64,000 nucleotides of DNA. Source: RGIG6165 sp045538835. GTDB lineage: Bacteria; Bacillota; Clostridia; Oscillospirales; Feifaniaceae. The stretch is taken from the NCBI GenBank assembly GCA_045538835.1, contig JAZQEF010000018.1, positions 1 to 64,000 of the forward strand, in the 5' to 3' direction. The notes beneath the pieces were generated by a model. That model had not been told where the DNA came from and searched no databases. It worked only from the letters and a program-made list of their open reading frames with translations. Of the stretch, positions 51,650 to 60,974 are shown in pieces (the first letter of the stretch is position 1; each line of letters starts with the position of its first letter). Both the position numbers and the translations under genes were made by a program.

Positions 51650-53479
51650 TTGAATACCGAAAATATCAGAAATATTGCTATAATCGCACACGTTGATCAC
51701 GGTAAGACAACTCTTGTCGATGCAATGCTCAAGCAGAGCGGCACGTTCAGAGACAATGAAGCCGTTGAAGACAGAGTTATGGACTCAAATGATCTTGAAA
51801 GGGAACGCGGTATCACCATACTTGCAAAGAATACTTCACTTATCTACAAAGATGTAAAGATAAATATAGTTGATACACCCGGACACGCTGATTTCGGCGG
51901 AGAGGTAGAGAGAAGTCTGAGTATGGTAGACGGCGTTTTGCTTCTTATCGATGCATTTGAAGGCTGTATGCCTCAGACAAGATTCGTTCTTCAAAAGGCA
52001 TTGGCGCTCAACTTAAAACCGATAATAGTCATAAACAAGGTCGACCGTCCCAATGCTCGTCCTCACGAAGTTGTGGACGAAATGCTTGAACTATTTATGG
52101 ATCTTGATGCTACAGACGATCAACTTGATTCTCCCGTTGTATTTGCATCCGGAAAAGCTGGTTGGGCAAGTCTTACACCCGAAATGAATACTCCTGATCT
52201 GTCAATCCTATTTGATAAGATACTTGAAGAAATACCTGCGCCCACACACAATGCTGACGGTCCTTTCCAGATGATGGTGTCTAATATTGATTTTGACAAC
52301 TTTACGGGAAGAATTGCTATCGGCAGAATCAACAGAGGTGTGATCCACAACAAAGATACTGTTCTTGTATGTGGTCACGACGGAAAGAATAAGACCTGCA
52401 AGATATCGGCGCTTTACGAATACAAAGGTCTTAACAGAGGCCCCAGCGAAGAAGTTATGGCTGGCGATGTCGTTGCGATTTCAGGTCTTGATGATATCAA
52501 TATAGGCGATACGGTCTGCTCTGTTGACAATCCCGATCCCTTACCATTTGTAAAAATTGATCAGCCGGTACTTTCGATGAACTTCTCGGTAAATAACGGT
52601 CCGTTTGCAGGTCGTGAAGGGCAGTATGTCACTTCAAGACAGATTCGTGACAGACTTATGCGCGAACTCCAGAGCAATATAAGTCTTAAAGTTGAAGATA
52701 CCGACTCTGCCGATACTTTGAAAGTTTCGGGCAGGGGAGAACTTCATCTATCTGTACTCATAGAAAATATGAGAAGACAGGGATATGAATTTATGGTATC
52801 AAAACCCAGCGTTATCTTAAAAGAGGTAGACGGGGTTGTCTGTGAGCCGTTTGAGATACTCTATGTTGATGTGCCAAATGATTATACAGGTGCAGTCATA
52901 GAAAAGATTGCTCAGCGCAAAGGTGAGATGCTTGATATGGCTCCCACTACACAGGACTTTACGAGAATTACATTTTCTATTCCTTCGAGAGGACTTATAG
53001 GATACAGAAGTGAACTTCTTACTGACACAAAGGGGGCAGGTGTAATGAATACTCTGTTCGACGGTTATAAGCCTTCAAAAGGCGAAATAACAAGCCGTAC
53101 CAGAGGTTCACTTGTCGCTTGGGAAACCGGTGAATCGGTAACCTACGGTCTATTTAACGCTCAAGAGAGGGGAGACTTGTTTATTGGTCCCGGTGTAAAA
53201 GTATACGAAGGTATGATTGTTGGGGTGAACAATAAGCAGGGGGATATTGCGGTAAATGTCTGTAAGAAAAAACAACTTACAAATATGCGTGCTTCTGGTT
53301 CTGACGATGCACTCAGGCTTATTCCGCCTACAATAATGAGTCTTGAAAAATGTCTTGAATTCATTGAAGATGATGAACTTCTCGAAGTAACGCCAATGAG
53401 TTTACGAATGAGAAAGAGGATTCTTGATACAGATCTCAGAGCTAAAGCAGATGCAGCCGCAAAAAAGAATCGCATGTGA
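51650..53479 (+). CDS. typA: Ribosome-associated translational GTPase TypA/BipA
   Basis: A 609-residue GTPase. G1 AHVDHGKTT, G2 RERGITI, G3 DTPGHADFGGEVER and G4 NKVDRP are clear, followed by domains II, III, V and the BipA-specific C-terminus (..KKKQLTNMRASGSDDALRLIPP). The likely start is TTG at 51650, with GAGGTG 9 bases upstream; an earlier GTG at 51638 is part of that site. It helps ribosome assembly and stress growth. Confidence 0.96.
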   Translation: MNTENIRNIAIIAHVDHGKTTLVDAMLKQSGTFRDNEAVEDRVMDSNDLERERGITILAKNTSLIYKDVKINIVDTPGHADFGGEVERSLSMVDGVLLLIDAFEGCMPQTRFVLQKALALNLKPIIVINKVDRPNARPHEVVDEMLELFMDLDATDDQLDSPVVFASGKAGWASLTPEMNTPDLSILFDKILEEIPAPTHNADGPFQMMVSNIDFDNFTGRIAIGRINRGVIHNKDTVLVCGHDGKNKTCKISALYEYKGLNRGPSEEVMAGDVVAISGLDDINIGDTVCSVDNPDPLPFVKIDQPVLSMNFSVNNGPFAGREGQYVTSRQIRDRLMRELQSNISLKVEDTDSADTLKVSGRGELHLSVLIENMRRQGYEFMVSKPSVILKEVDGVVCEPFEILYVDVPNDYTGAVIEKIAQRKGEMLDMAPTTQDFTRITFSIPSRGLIGYRSELLTDTKGAGVMNTLFDGYKPSKGEITSRTRGSLVAWETGESVTYGLFNAQERGDLFIGPGVKVYEGMIVGVNNKQGDIAVNVCKKKQLTNMRASGSDDALRLIPPTIMSLEKCLEFIEDDELLEVTPMSLRMRKRILDTDLRAKADAAAKKNRM

Positions 53480-53488
53480 GGTAATTGT

Positions 53489-54121
53489 ATGAAAGATACA
53501 CTTAAATTATCATCAAAACTCTTTATCTGTATATTGCTTGTTGCTTTACTTAGTTTTTTTGTTGCAATAACTGTTGGCTCGGACTCACCTGAACTCGTAG
53601 TCGTTGATGCAGAAGACCAACCTATTGAATACAATGAAACTGCTGTATCTTTTACAGGAAATCTTTGTACAACAGTAACAACTTTTTTCCTTTGTGTTAT
53701 GGTCTATTATTATTCATGGGATCAAGGATTTAAAGACTATAACAGGAATTTTTCGAAGCCGACCGCACACTATTTATTAAAAGGTTTTATAAGTGGTTTT
53801 ATCGCAGTAATTCCTATACTTACAATCGGAGCTTTGGCGCTTGGCGGAGTAAATGTTTATATCGGTTATATCTATAAAATTATTGTAGCACCTTTCATTT
53901 ATTGGTACAACAAGATGCTAAAGGCTGAGAATTATCTGTTCTGTCAGTTTATCTATCTGCTAGTACCAGTTGTCAGCGGCGTATCGTATATTATGGGTAA
54001 ACACAATTTTATGCCGGGCAAGCGTCTTGTATATGGTAAGAAATTTGAACCCACTGCGCCCGAAAAAGCAACTTCTGCAATGGATATAATGAACGAAAAG
54101 AACAGAAACAATCTTAAGTAA
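53489..54121 (+). CDS. Membrane protein of unknown function
   Basis: A 210-residue protein with about four membrane helices (13-30, 55-75, 98-122, 150-165). An outer loop (30-55) is acidic. Near the C-terminus HNFMPGKRLVYGKKFEP is followed by a polar tail. I do not recognise the family. TGAGG is 7 bases before the ATG and the gene follows typA after 9 bases, so it is probably in the same mRNA. Confidence 0.75.
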   Translation: MKDTLKLSSKLFICILLVALLSFFVAITVGSDSPELVVVDAEDQPIEYNETAVSFTGNLCTTVTTFFLCVMVYYYSWDQGFKDYNRNFSKPTAHYLLKGFISGFIAVIPILTIGALALGGVNVYIGYIYKIIVAPFIYWYNKMLKAENYLFCQFIYLLVPVVSGVSYIMGKHNFMPGKRLVYGKKFEPTAPEKATSAMDIMNEKNRNNLK

Positions 54122-54177
54122 TTTAAGACAATAAAACATCCATAAGTAATTCTTATTAAACTATAATTTTTATTTGT

Positions 54178-54206
54178 TTTACTTATGCTCCGTTTATATA
54201 TATAAT
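54178..54206 (+). promoter_or_regulatory. Promoter of the liv operon
   Basis: TTTACT (54178-54183), 17-bp spacer, TATAAT (54201-54206). The leader holds two small hairpins (CAGCA/TGCTG near 54221-54234 and AGCC/GGCT near 54243-54254). Confidence 0.6.
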
Positions 54207-54279
54207 ACATATTATAAAATCAGCAGATATGCTGAAAATATAAGCCGAAAGGCTAAACAATAAAAAGGGGAAATTCAAA

Positions 54280-55491
54280 ATGAGAAAATCCACAAAAATT
54301 CTTGCTATGCTTCTCGCAGTTGCAATGCTCGTATCATGCTTTGCTGCATGTGGCAATGAAGCAGGCACAACTAACAATGATGCAACTGTTACTCCTATTA
54401 AATTAGGCGGTATCGGTCCCACAACAGGCGGCGCTGCTGTTTATGGTCAGGCAGTTAAGAATGCTGCTGAACTCGCTGTTGAAGAGATCAACGCTCTTGG
54501 CGATACAGTTCAGTTCGAACTTAACTTCCAGGACGATGAGCATGATGCAGAAAAGTCTGTAAATGCTTATAACACACTTAAGGACTGGGGACTCCAGATT
54601 CTTGTTGGTACAGTTACAACAGGTCCATGCATTGCAGTATCTGCTGAGACAAATGCTGACAGAATCTTCACACTTACACCTTCTGCTTCATCAACAGATG
54701 TAATCGGTGGTATGCCCGATGAAAGCGGCAATATTTCAATTCCTCGTAAGGATAATGTGTTCCAGATCTGCTTTACAGATCCTAACCAGGGTATTGCTTC
54801 CGCTCAGTATATCAAAGAGCAGGGCTTAGGAACTAACATCGGTATCATCTACAACAACGGTGATGCTTATTCAACAGGTATTTATCAGAAGTTCGTTGCT
54901 GAGGCTGAAGAACTTGGTCTTAATGTTGTAAGCACTACAACATTCACAGATGACTCTGCTAATGACTTCACAGCACAGCTTAACGACGCTAAGGCTGCAG
55001 GCGCAGACCTTCTCTTCCTGCCCATCTACTATACACCTGCTTCACTTATCCTCGCTCAGGCAGATAAGATGCAGTATGATGTAAAGGTATTTGGTGTTGA
55101 CGGTATGGATGGTATCCTTACTCTCGAAAACTTCGACACAACACTTGCTGAAGGCGTAATGCTTCTTACACCTTTCTCAGCTGACGCTGAAGATGATCTC
55201 ACAAAGAACTTCGTTGCTAACTACGAAGCTAAGTACGGTGAAACACCCAACCAGTTCGCTGCTGATGCATATGACTGCGTATACGTTCTTTACAACGCAT
55301 GCAAGGCTAAGGGTATAACAGGCGATATGTCTGCTGAAGAAATCTGCGATGCACTCGTTGCACAGTTCACAGATCCTTCATTCACATTCGACGGTCTTAC
55401 AGGTCAGGACGTTACATGGTCTGAAACAGGCGAAGTAACAAAGTCTCCCAAGGGTGTGGTTATTCAGAACGGCGTTTACGTTGGTATGTAA
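54280..55491 (+). CDS. livK: Branched-chain amino acid ABC transporter substrate-binding lipoprotein
   Basis: A 403-residue periplasmic-type binding protein of the LivJ/LivK family. The signal peptide ends at a lipobox (LVSC or FAAC, residues about 19-24). The mature part has IKLGGIGPTTGGAAVYGQAVKNAAELAVEEIN and ..GTVTTGPCIAVSAETN.., typical for the family. Codon use is strongly biased to preferred codons, fitting high expression. A hairpin follows before livH. Confidence 0.95.
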   Translation: MRKSTKILAMLLAVAMLVSCFAACGNEAGTTNNDATVTPIKLGGIGPTTGGAAVYGQAVKNAAELAVEEINALGDTVQFELNFQDDEHDAEKSVNAYNTLKDWGLQILVGTVTTGPCIAVSAETNADRIFTLTPSASSTDVIGGMPDESGNISIPRKDNVFQICFTDPNQGIASAQYIKEQGLGTNIGIIYNNGDAYSTGIYQKFVAEAEELGLNVVSTTTFTDDSANDFTAQLNDAKAAGADLLFLPIYYTPASLILAQADKMQYDVKVFGVDGMDGILTLENFDTTLAEGVMLLTPFSADAEDDLTKNFVANYEAKYGETPNQFAADAYDCVYVLYNACKAKGITGDMSAEEICDALVAQFTDPSFTFDGLTGQDVTWSETGEVTKSPKGVVIQNGVYVGM

Positions 55492-55509
55492 TTTAAATAT
55501 TATCCTTTA

Positions 55510-55545
55510 AACAAAGGGGTTTTCTAATAACCCCTTTGTTTTCTG
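55510..55545 (+). terminator. Intercistronic hairpin between livK and livH
   Basis: AACAAAGGGGTT (55510-55521) and AACCCCTTTGTT (55529-55540), a perfect 12-bp stem followed by TTCTG. It probably acts as a partial terminator or mRNA stabiliser, giving more binding protein than permease. Confidence 0.75.
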
Positions 55546-55584
55546 TATAAGCATTTCCCTTAAAATATAAATGAGGTAATATAT

Positions 55585-56469
55585 ATGACATTCCTTTCAA
55601 ATTTAATAAACGGAATAAGTCTTGGCAGTGTTTATGCTATCATTGCACTTGGTTATACTATGGTTTACGGTATTGCAAAGATGCTTAACTTCGCGCATGG
55701 TGATGTTATTATGATAGGCGCATACATATCTTTCTGCAGTACTTCATATCTTGGTCTGCCTGTACTTGTTTCCATAGTAATCGCTATGGCAGTATGTACT
55801 ATATTGGGTATTCTTATCGAGTTTCTTGCATATAAACCGCTAAGATCTGCTCCGTCACTTGCAGTTCTTATCACTGCAATCGGTGTAAGTTATTTTTTAC
55901 AAAATGCTGCTCTTCTTATATGGGGCAGTGCACCGAAAACATTCACATCAGTAGTTAAAAATATAGAATCCATCAAACTGTTTGACGGTCAACTCATAAT
56001 AACTTCTGAATCCATTGTTACTGTTCTTTCATGTATTGTAATAATGATCGCCCTTACTCTATTTACTTCCAAAACAAAAATAGGTAAGGCGATGAGAGCA
56101 GTATCGGAAGATAAAGGTGCTGCGCAACTTATGGGTATAAATGTTAATGTTACAATATCCGTAACATTCGCTATAGGCAGCGCACTTGCTGCTATTGCAG
56201 GTGTTCTTCTTTGTTCGTCGTACAACAGCCTTGTTCCTACAACAGGCTCGATGCCCGGTATCAAAGCGTTTACTGCAGCAGTTTTCGGAGGCATAGGCTC
56301 AATTCCGGGTGCTATGATAGGCGGTATCCTTCTCGGTCTTATTGAGATTCTCGGTAAGTCCTATATTTCAATGCAACTTTCAGATGCTATCGTTTTTGCT
56401 GTTCTTATAATCGTACTGCTTGTCAGACCTACTGGTATACTTGGCAAGAAGATCAACGAGAAAGTGTAG
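55585..56469 (+). CDS. livH: Branched-chain amino acid ABC transporter permease LivH
   Basis: A 294-residue permease with about eight helices. GISLGSVYAIIALGYTMVYGIAKMLNFAHGDV at the start and ..AAVFGGIGSIPGAMIGGILLG.. near the C-terminus are family signatures. It pairs with LivM to form the channel. GAGGT precedes the ATG. Confidence 0.96.
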   Translation: MTFLSNLINGISLGSVYAIIALGYTMVYGIAKMLNFAHGDVIMIGAYISFCSTSYLGLPVLVSIVIAMAVCTILGILIEFLAYKPLRSAPSLAVLITAIGVSYFLQNAALLIWGSAPKTFTSVVKNIESIKLFDGQLIITSESIVTVLSCIVIMIALTLFTSKTKIGKAMRAVSEDKGAAQLMGINVNVTISVTFAIGSALAAIAGVLLCSSYNSLVPTTGSMPGIKAFTAAVFGGIGSIPGAMIGGILLGLIEILGKSYISMQLSDAIVFAVLIIVLLVRPTGILGKKINEKV

Positions 56470-56478
56470 GTGAGAGAT

Positions 56479-57555
56479 ATGAAAAAATTGACTTTAAAGA
56501 AATCATCAAGTTTAAATCTCGCCTCATATATTGTTGTTATTGCAGCGTTCTTGATATTAAATCCCATGCAGGAAGCAGGTATGCTCAGCAATACACTTCG
56601 TGGACAACTTATTCCTATCTGCGCATATGTTGTAATGGCAATTTCACTTAATCTCACTGTCGGTGTACTGGGTGAACTTTCACTCGGTCATGCAGGTTTT
56701 ATGAGTGTCGGTGCATTCAGCGGTGTTGTAGTAGCAGTTTCACTTCAAAATGTCATTGCTTCAGAACCGCTCAGACTTGCGCTTGCCATTTTAGTTGGCG
56801 GCATACTTGCAGGTATTGCAGGTCTTTTAATAGGTATTCCCGTACTTCGTCTGCGCGGTGACTATCTTGCCATCGTTACGCTTGCGTTTGGTGAAATTAT
56901 AAAGAATATCATCAACTGTCTTTACATCGGTGTAGATGCAAACGGTCTTCACATCGGAATTACCGATATTGAATCACTCGGTATGACAAACGGTACTGTT
57001 ATTCTTAAAGGGCCTCAGGGTGCAGTGGGTATTCAGAAGATATCTACATTTACAGCAGGTATAATCCTTGTTCTCATAACGCTCTTTGTTGTTCTTAACC
57101 TTATAAAGAGCCGCGGCGGCCGTGCTATTATGGCTATCAGAGATAACAGAATCGCTGCTGAGTCAGTTGGTATCAATATAACAAAATACAAACTTCAGGC
57201 ATTCATCACGTCTGCTGCTTTTGCAGGCATGGCAGGTGCATTGTATGCTATGAATTACTCAACTATCGCTGCTAAAAAGTTTGATTTTAACACATCGATA
57301 CTTGTGCTTGTATTCGTTGTACTAGGCGGTATGGGCAATATTTTCGGTTCAATAATCGCAACTACAATTCTTTATATGCTGCCGGAACTTTTAAGAGAAT
57401 ATGCAGACTACCGTATGCTCATATACGCAATAGTTCTTATTGTGATCATGCTTCTTACAAACAGTGAAAAGGCTAAGCATTTCAGAGAAAGCATCGCAGT
57501 AAAAATAAAGAAGTATGTAAAGAGTATAAAATTCAGTAAAGGAGGTAGTCGATAA
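56479..57555 (+). CDS. livM: Branched-chain amino acid ABC transporter permease LivM
   Basis: A 358-residue permease with about ten helices. The ..LSLGHAGFMSVGAFSG.. and ..LRLRGDYLAIVTLAFGEI.. motifs match LivM. The start ATG at 56479 follows GGTGAGAG; an upstream GTG at 56470 is less likely. It overlaps livG by 1 base (TAATG). Confidence 0.96.
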   Translation: MKKLTLKKSSSLNLASYIVVIAAFLILNPMQEAGMLSNTLRGQLIPICAYVVMAISLNLTVGVLGELSLGHAGFMSVGAFSGVVVAVSLQNVIASEPLRLALAILVGGILAGIAGLLIGIPVLRLRGDYLAIVTLAFGEIIKNIINCLYIGVDANGLHIGITDIESLGMTNGTVILKGPQGAVGIQKISTFTAGIILVLITLFVVLNLIKSRGGRAIMAIRDNRIAAESVGINITKYKLQAFITSAAFAGMAGALYAMNYSTIAAKKFDFNTSILVLVFVVLGGMGNIFGSIIATTILYMLPELLREYADYRMLIYAIVLIVIMLLTNSEKAKHFRESIAVKIKKYVKSIKFSKGGSR

Positions 57556-58388
57556 TGAGTAAAATGGTTCCTGTTCCAAGTAAATCCATTATTCCGGAAA
57601 GAGACCTTAATGATGTTCCTGTTCTTGAGGCGCATTATCTCGGTATAGATTTCGGCGGCCTTACTGCTGTTGATGAACTTGACCTTGTAATCGGTAAAAC
57701 TGAAATTGCAGGGCTTATCGGACCTAACGGTGCAGGTAAGACAACCGTATTTAACCTTCTCACAAAAGTGTATCAGCCTACAAGGGGTACCATACTTCTC
57801 AACGGCAGAGATACAAGCAATATGAATGTTACTCAGGTCAACCGTGCAGGTATCGCCCGTACATTCCAGAATATAAGACTTTTTAATTCACAGACTGTTG
57901 AAGAAAATGTAAAGATAGGCTTGCACAATCATATTCATTCAAGTATGTTCAGTGATGTTTTCCGTCTTCCTTCTTATTGGAAATCGGAGAAAAAGGCCCA
58001 TGAACGCGCTCTCGAACTGCTTTCCATATTTGATATGCAGGATCTTGCAGATCATCAAGCCGGCTCACTGCCGTATGGCGCACAGAGAAGACTTGAGATC
58101 GTTCGTGCTCTTGCAACTGAACCTAAACTCCTTCTTCTTGATGAGCCTGCAGCAGGTATGAATCCTTCTGAAACTGCTGAACTTATGGAAAATATAAGAA
58201 AAATCAGAGATACATTCAATATTGCGATTCTTCTTATCGAGCACGATATGAATCTTGTTATGGGTATCTGCGAAGGTATTGTGGTTCTTAACTACGGTAA
58301 AATAATTGCAAAAGGTACTCCCAGTGAAATTCAGAATAACCCCAAGGTTATCGAAGCATATCTTGGCAACAAAAAGGAGGATAAGTAG
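57555..58388 (+). CDS. livG: Branched-chain amino acid ABC transporter ATP-binding protein LivG
   Basis: A 277-residue ATPase. Walker A GPNGAGKTT, the signature region LPYGAQRRLE (a LivG-type variant of LSGGQ) and Walker B LLLLDEPAAGMNP are present. About 25 extra residues precede the usual start (..VPVLEAHYLGIDFGGLTAVDEL). It overlaps livF by 1 base. Confidence 0.96.
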   Translation: MSKMVPVPSKSIIPERDLNDVPVLEAHYLGIDFGGLTAVDELDLVIGKTEIAGLIGPNGAGKTTVFNLLTKVYQPTRGTILLNGRDTSNMNVTQVNRAGIARTFQNIRLFNSQTVEENVKIGLHNHIHSSMFSDVFRLPSYWKSEKKAHERALELLSIFDMQDLADHQAGSLPYGAQRRLEIVRALATEPKLLLLDEPAAGMNPSETAELMENIRKIRDTFNIAILLIEHDMNLVMGICEGIVVLNYGKIIAKGTPSEIQNNPKVIEAYLGNKKEDK

Positions 58389-59098
58389 TGGCACCGCTTC
58401 TTAAAATCGATGATATAAATGTATATTACGGCGCTATTCACGCTATAAAAGGCGTCTCCTTTGAAGTCAATGAAGGGGAGATAGTTACACTTATCGGTGC
58501 AAACGGCGCAGGTAAAAGTACTATTCTGAAAACCATTTCAGGTCTTCTCAGATCTAAAACAGGTGGAGTTGAATTTCTTGACGGTTCTATTACACATGTT
58601 CCGCCTCACAAAATAGTTGATATGGGGCTTGCTCATGTCCCGGAAGGAAGAAGAATATTCCTCAATATGACTGTTGAGGAAAATCTCGAAATGGGCGCAT
58701 ATACTCAAGAAAAATCTACAATTGCAGCATCCAAAGAAGATGTATTTACTCGTTTTCCACGTCTTAAAGAACGCCGTAAGCAGATTGCCGGTACACTTTC
58801 AGGCGGTGAACAGCAGATGCTTGCAATGGGCAGAGCTCTTATGAGTAAACCCAAACTTCTTATGCTTGATGAACCTTCAATGGGACTTGCGCCGCTTCTG
58901 GTAGAACAAATCTTTGATATAATCAAAGAACTTCACGAAGCAGGAACAACGATACTTCTCGTTGAACAGAACGCTCAGATGGCACTTTCGGTTGCCACAC
59001 GTGCATATGTTCTTGAAACAGGTAAAATAACTCTTTCAGGTACAGGTGAAGAACTTGCGGCAAGTGATAAAGTAAGAAAAGCATATCTCGGCGGCTAA
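58388..59098 (+). CDS. livF: Branched-chain amino acid ABC transporter ATP-binding protein LivF
   Basis: A 236-residue ATPase with Walker A GANGAGKST, signature LSGGEQQM and Walker B LLMLDEPSMGLAP, as in LivF. It starts with GTG at 58388, 8 bases after AAGGAGG inside the end of livG. A terminator follows. Confidence 0.96.
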   Translation: MAPLLKIDDINVYYGAIHAIKGVSFEVNEGEIVTLIGANGAGKSTILKTISGLLRSKTGGVEFLDGSITHVPPHKIVDMGLAHVPEGRRIFLNMTVEENLEMGAYTQEKSTIAASKEDVFTRFPRLKERRKQIAGTLSGGEQQMLAMGRALMSKPKLLMLDEPSMGLAPLLVEQIFDIIKELHEAGTTILLVEQNAQMALSVATRAYVLETGKITLSGTGEELAASDKVRKAYLGG

Positions 59099-59103
59099 AA
59101 TTT

Positions 59104-59134
59104 AAGACCTTGTGATTTTCACAAGGTCTTTTTT
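59104..59134. terminator. Terminator of the liv operon
   Basis: AAGACCTTGTG (59104-59114) and CACAAGGTCTT (59120-59130), loop ATTTT, then TTTTAT. The stop codon of the converging LysR gene lies inside the stem. Confidence 0.85.
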
Positions 59135-60009
59135 ATGTCTTCTATTACATTAGGAAGTCTTTTTCTTACAAATTCCATAAATTTTTGTGCCGCCATCGAC
59201 ATTAATCCTACATTCTGATATGCGAGATATATTTTTCTGTGTATAGGCGGTTCGGTCGGAACCGCATTGTATTCGTATGATGTTCTTCTCAGTACAAGAG
59301 AGGGGAGTATGCTTACGCCGAAATTTTCCTCAACCATAGAAAGAATCGTAAAATCATCCTGGATTCTGAATTTCACTTCGGGATAGAATCCGAGTTCATT
59401 GAAGCGCTGTATAGCATTATTTGATGTTCCTTCTTCAATCATGAGAAGTTGTTCATTTTCAAGTTCTTTCAAAGGAATCTTATCAAGTGTTGCAAGCCTG
59501 TGATCCTTCGGAAGAACAGCATAGTACAAATCCTCATCAACTTCGTCAAGCGTGAGGTCGGGCGTGTCTTTATATGATACAAAACCGAAATCAACTTTAT
59601 TGGATTTTATCCATTCCGGAATGGTGATATTGTCACCCTGGTGCAGAATAAATTTGATATTTGGATATATTTCATTAAATTCTTTGATAAGTTTGGGAAG
59701 CCAATGCTGGGCAATACTTGTAAATGTGCCTATTCTTACTTCGCCGGAACTTAACCCCTTCATCTCATTTACTCTGTCGGTAAGATCCTGATGAACATAT
59801 ACGGATTTCTGGATAAGAGGGTAGAGTGTAGCACCCTCAGAAGTCAGCGTTATTCCTGTACGCGTTCTCACAAGAAGTTTAAAAGAAAACTCTTTTTCAA
59901 GAGAACTTATCATCTGACTTATCGCCGCCTGAGTGTATCCCAAAGCCTGCGCAGCCTTTGTAAAACTGCCGAGTTCGATTATTTTGCATAGCGCAATATA
60001 TCTTGTCAT
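59119..60009 (-). CDS. LysR family transcriptional regulator
   Basis: A 296-residue regulator. The N-terminal winged helix is RYIALCKIIELGSFTKAAQALGYTQAAISQMISSLEKEF; the effector domain (90-296) begins GEVRIGTFTSIAQHWLPKLI. It converges with the liv operon and may control it or another gene. GGGTGGT is 6 bases before the ATG at 60009; a TTG at 60015 is less likely. Its own promoter region holds a TTAGT-ATA-ACTAA inverted repeat (60038-60050), a possible autoregulatory site. Confidence 0.92.
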   Translation of the reverse strand: MTRYIALCKIIELGSFTKAAQALGYTQAAISQMISSLEKEFSFKLLVRTRTGITLTSEGATLYPLIQKSVYVHQDLTDRVNEMKGLSSGEVRIGTFTSIAQHWLPKLIKEFNEIYPNIKFILHQGDNITIPEWIKSNKVDFGFVSYKDTPDLTLDEVDEDLYYAVLPKDHRLATLDKIPLKELENEQLLMIEEGTSNNAIQRFNELGFYPEVKFRIQDDFTILSMVEENFGVSILPSLVLRRTSYEYNAVPTEPPIHRKIYLAYQNVGLMSMAAQKFMEFVRKRLPNVIEDIKKTL

Positions 60010-60121
60010 AAACAACCACCCATTAATTTTATTTATGTTAGTATAACTAATAATTAATTAATAGTCAATATTGCAATTATATTCGTTTTAGAGAATATAT
60101 TGATTTAAAATGATGATAGGT

Positions 60122-60146
60122 TATGGTATAATAGATTTATACCATA
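60122..60146. promoter_or_regulatory. Palindrome over the -10 box upstream of cwlD
   Basis: TATGGTATAA (60122-60131) and TTATACCATA (60137-60146) are perfect 10-base inverted arms with 5 bases between. The left arm contains the TATAAT box (60127-60132), preceded by TGG as in extended -10 promoters. A repressor bound here would block the promoter directly. The rest of the 288-base gap to cwlD has no gene that I can support. Confidence 0.55.
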
Positions 60147-60297
60147 TTGAAGAGAGCGAAGACACACCAACGAACATTGTGGATATATCATCAAAAATTA
60201 TTACATCTAAATCCTTCACTGAAGTTAGCATGAATTTGCACAGAAATTTCAAGTAATTAACTGATACTTTCTTTAATAAAATGTATCGGTGATTTAA

Positions 60298-60972
60298 ATG
60301 AAAAAAGAATATAGAATAATAATAGCTGCTGTGATAATATCAGTATGTTATATTATGTTCTTTCAATGGCGCACTTCATGCGAAGCAACGATAGCAAGTT
60401 ATGGACGAACAATAATTATAGATGCAGGGCACGGTGGGTTTGATGGCGGGGCGGTTGCATCGGACAATACGCTTGAAAAAGATTTAAATCTTGAAATTGC
60501 AAAACTTCTGCGAAACTATCTTGTGTCAAGCGGTTACAATGTGATAATGACAAGAGAGGACGACGGCGCTTTATCCGATCAAAAAATGGAGGATATGCGA
60601 AAACGCCTGCAAACTATGCAGGAAAACTGTGATGCGCTTTTTGTAAGTATACATTGCAACAAGTTTCCCGTTACATCAGCAAGGGGACTGCAGGTGTTTT
60701 ATTCAGAAAATACCGACAGTTCCAAAGAATTGGCTGATTTGATACAGAATCAGTATAATACGACCATCAACAAAAATTGTAAAAGAGTCAGCAAACCGTC
60801 AGAAAAAGCAATTTATTTGCTTGATAATGCTCCGTGTGATGCAATTTTAATAGAATGCGGTTTTGTTTCTAACAAAGCGGAACTTGAACTTCTCAAAGAC
60901 GATAAATACAAAAGCGAACTTGCTAAGATGATAGCAATATCAATAAACAGATTTTATGAGGCAGGATTATAA
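60298..60972 (+). CDS. cwlD: N-acetylmuramoyl-L-alanine amidase (CwlD-like)
   Basis: A 224-residue exported amidase. A signal anchor (8-24) is followed by the amidase_3 domain with IIDAGHGGFDGG (metal His), NLEIAKLL (Glu region) and SIHCNK (second His); the catalytic Glu is in ILIECGFVSN. Size and layout fit CwlD, which makes muramic lactam in the spore cortex. It is 2 bases before radA. Confidence 0.85.
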   Translation: MKKEYRIIIAAVIISVCYIMFFQWRTSCEATIASYGRTIIIDAGHGGFDGGAVASDNTLEKDLNLEIAKLLRNYLVSSGYNVIMTREDDGALSDQKMEDMRKRLQTMQENCDALFVSIHCNKFPVTSARGLQVFYSENTDSSKELADLIQNQYNTTINKNCKRVSKPSEKAIYLLDNAPCDAILIECGFVSNKAELELLKDDKYKSELAKMIAISINRFYEAGL

Positions 60973-60974
60973 AA

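Noticed and set aside
60110..60256. A 48-residue open frame (MMIGYGIIDLYH..) before cwlD
   Set aside because: It has no ribosome site and its start overlaps the predicted promoter and palindrome; probably chance.
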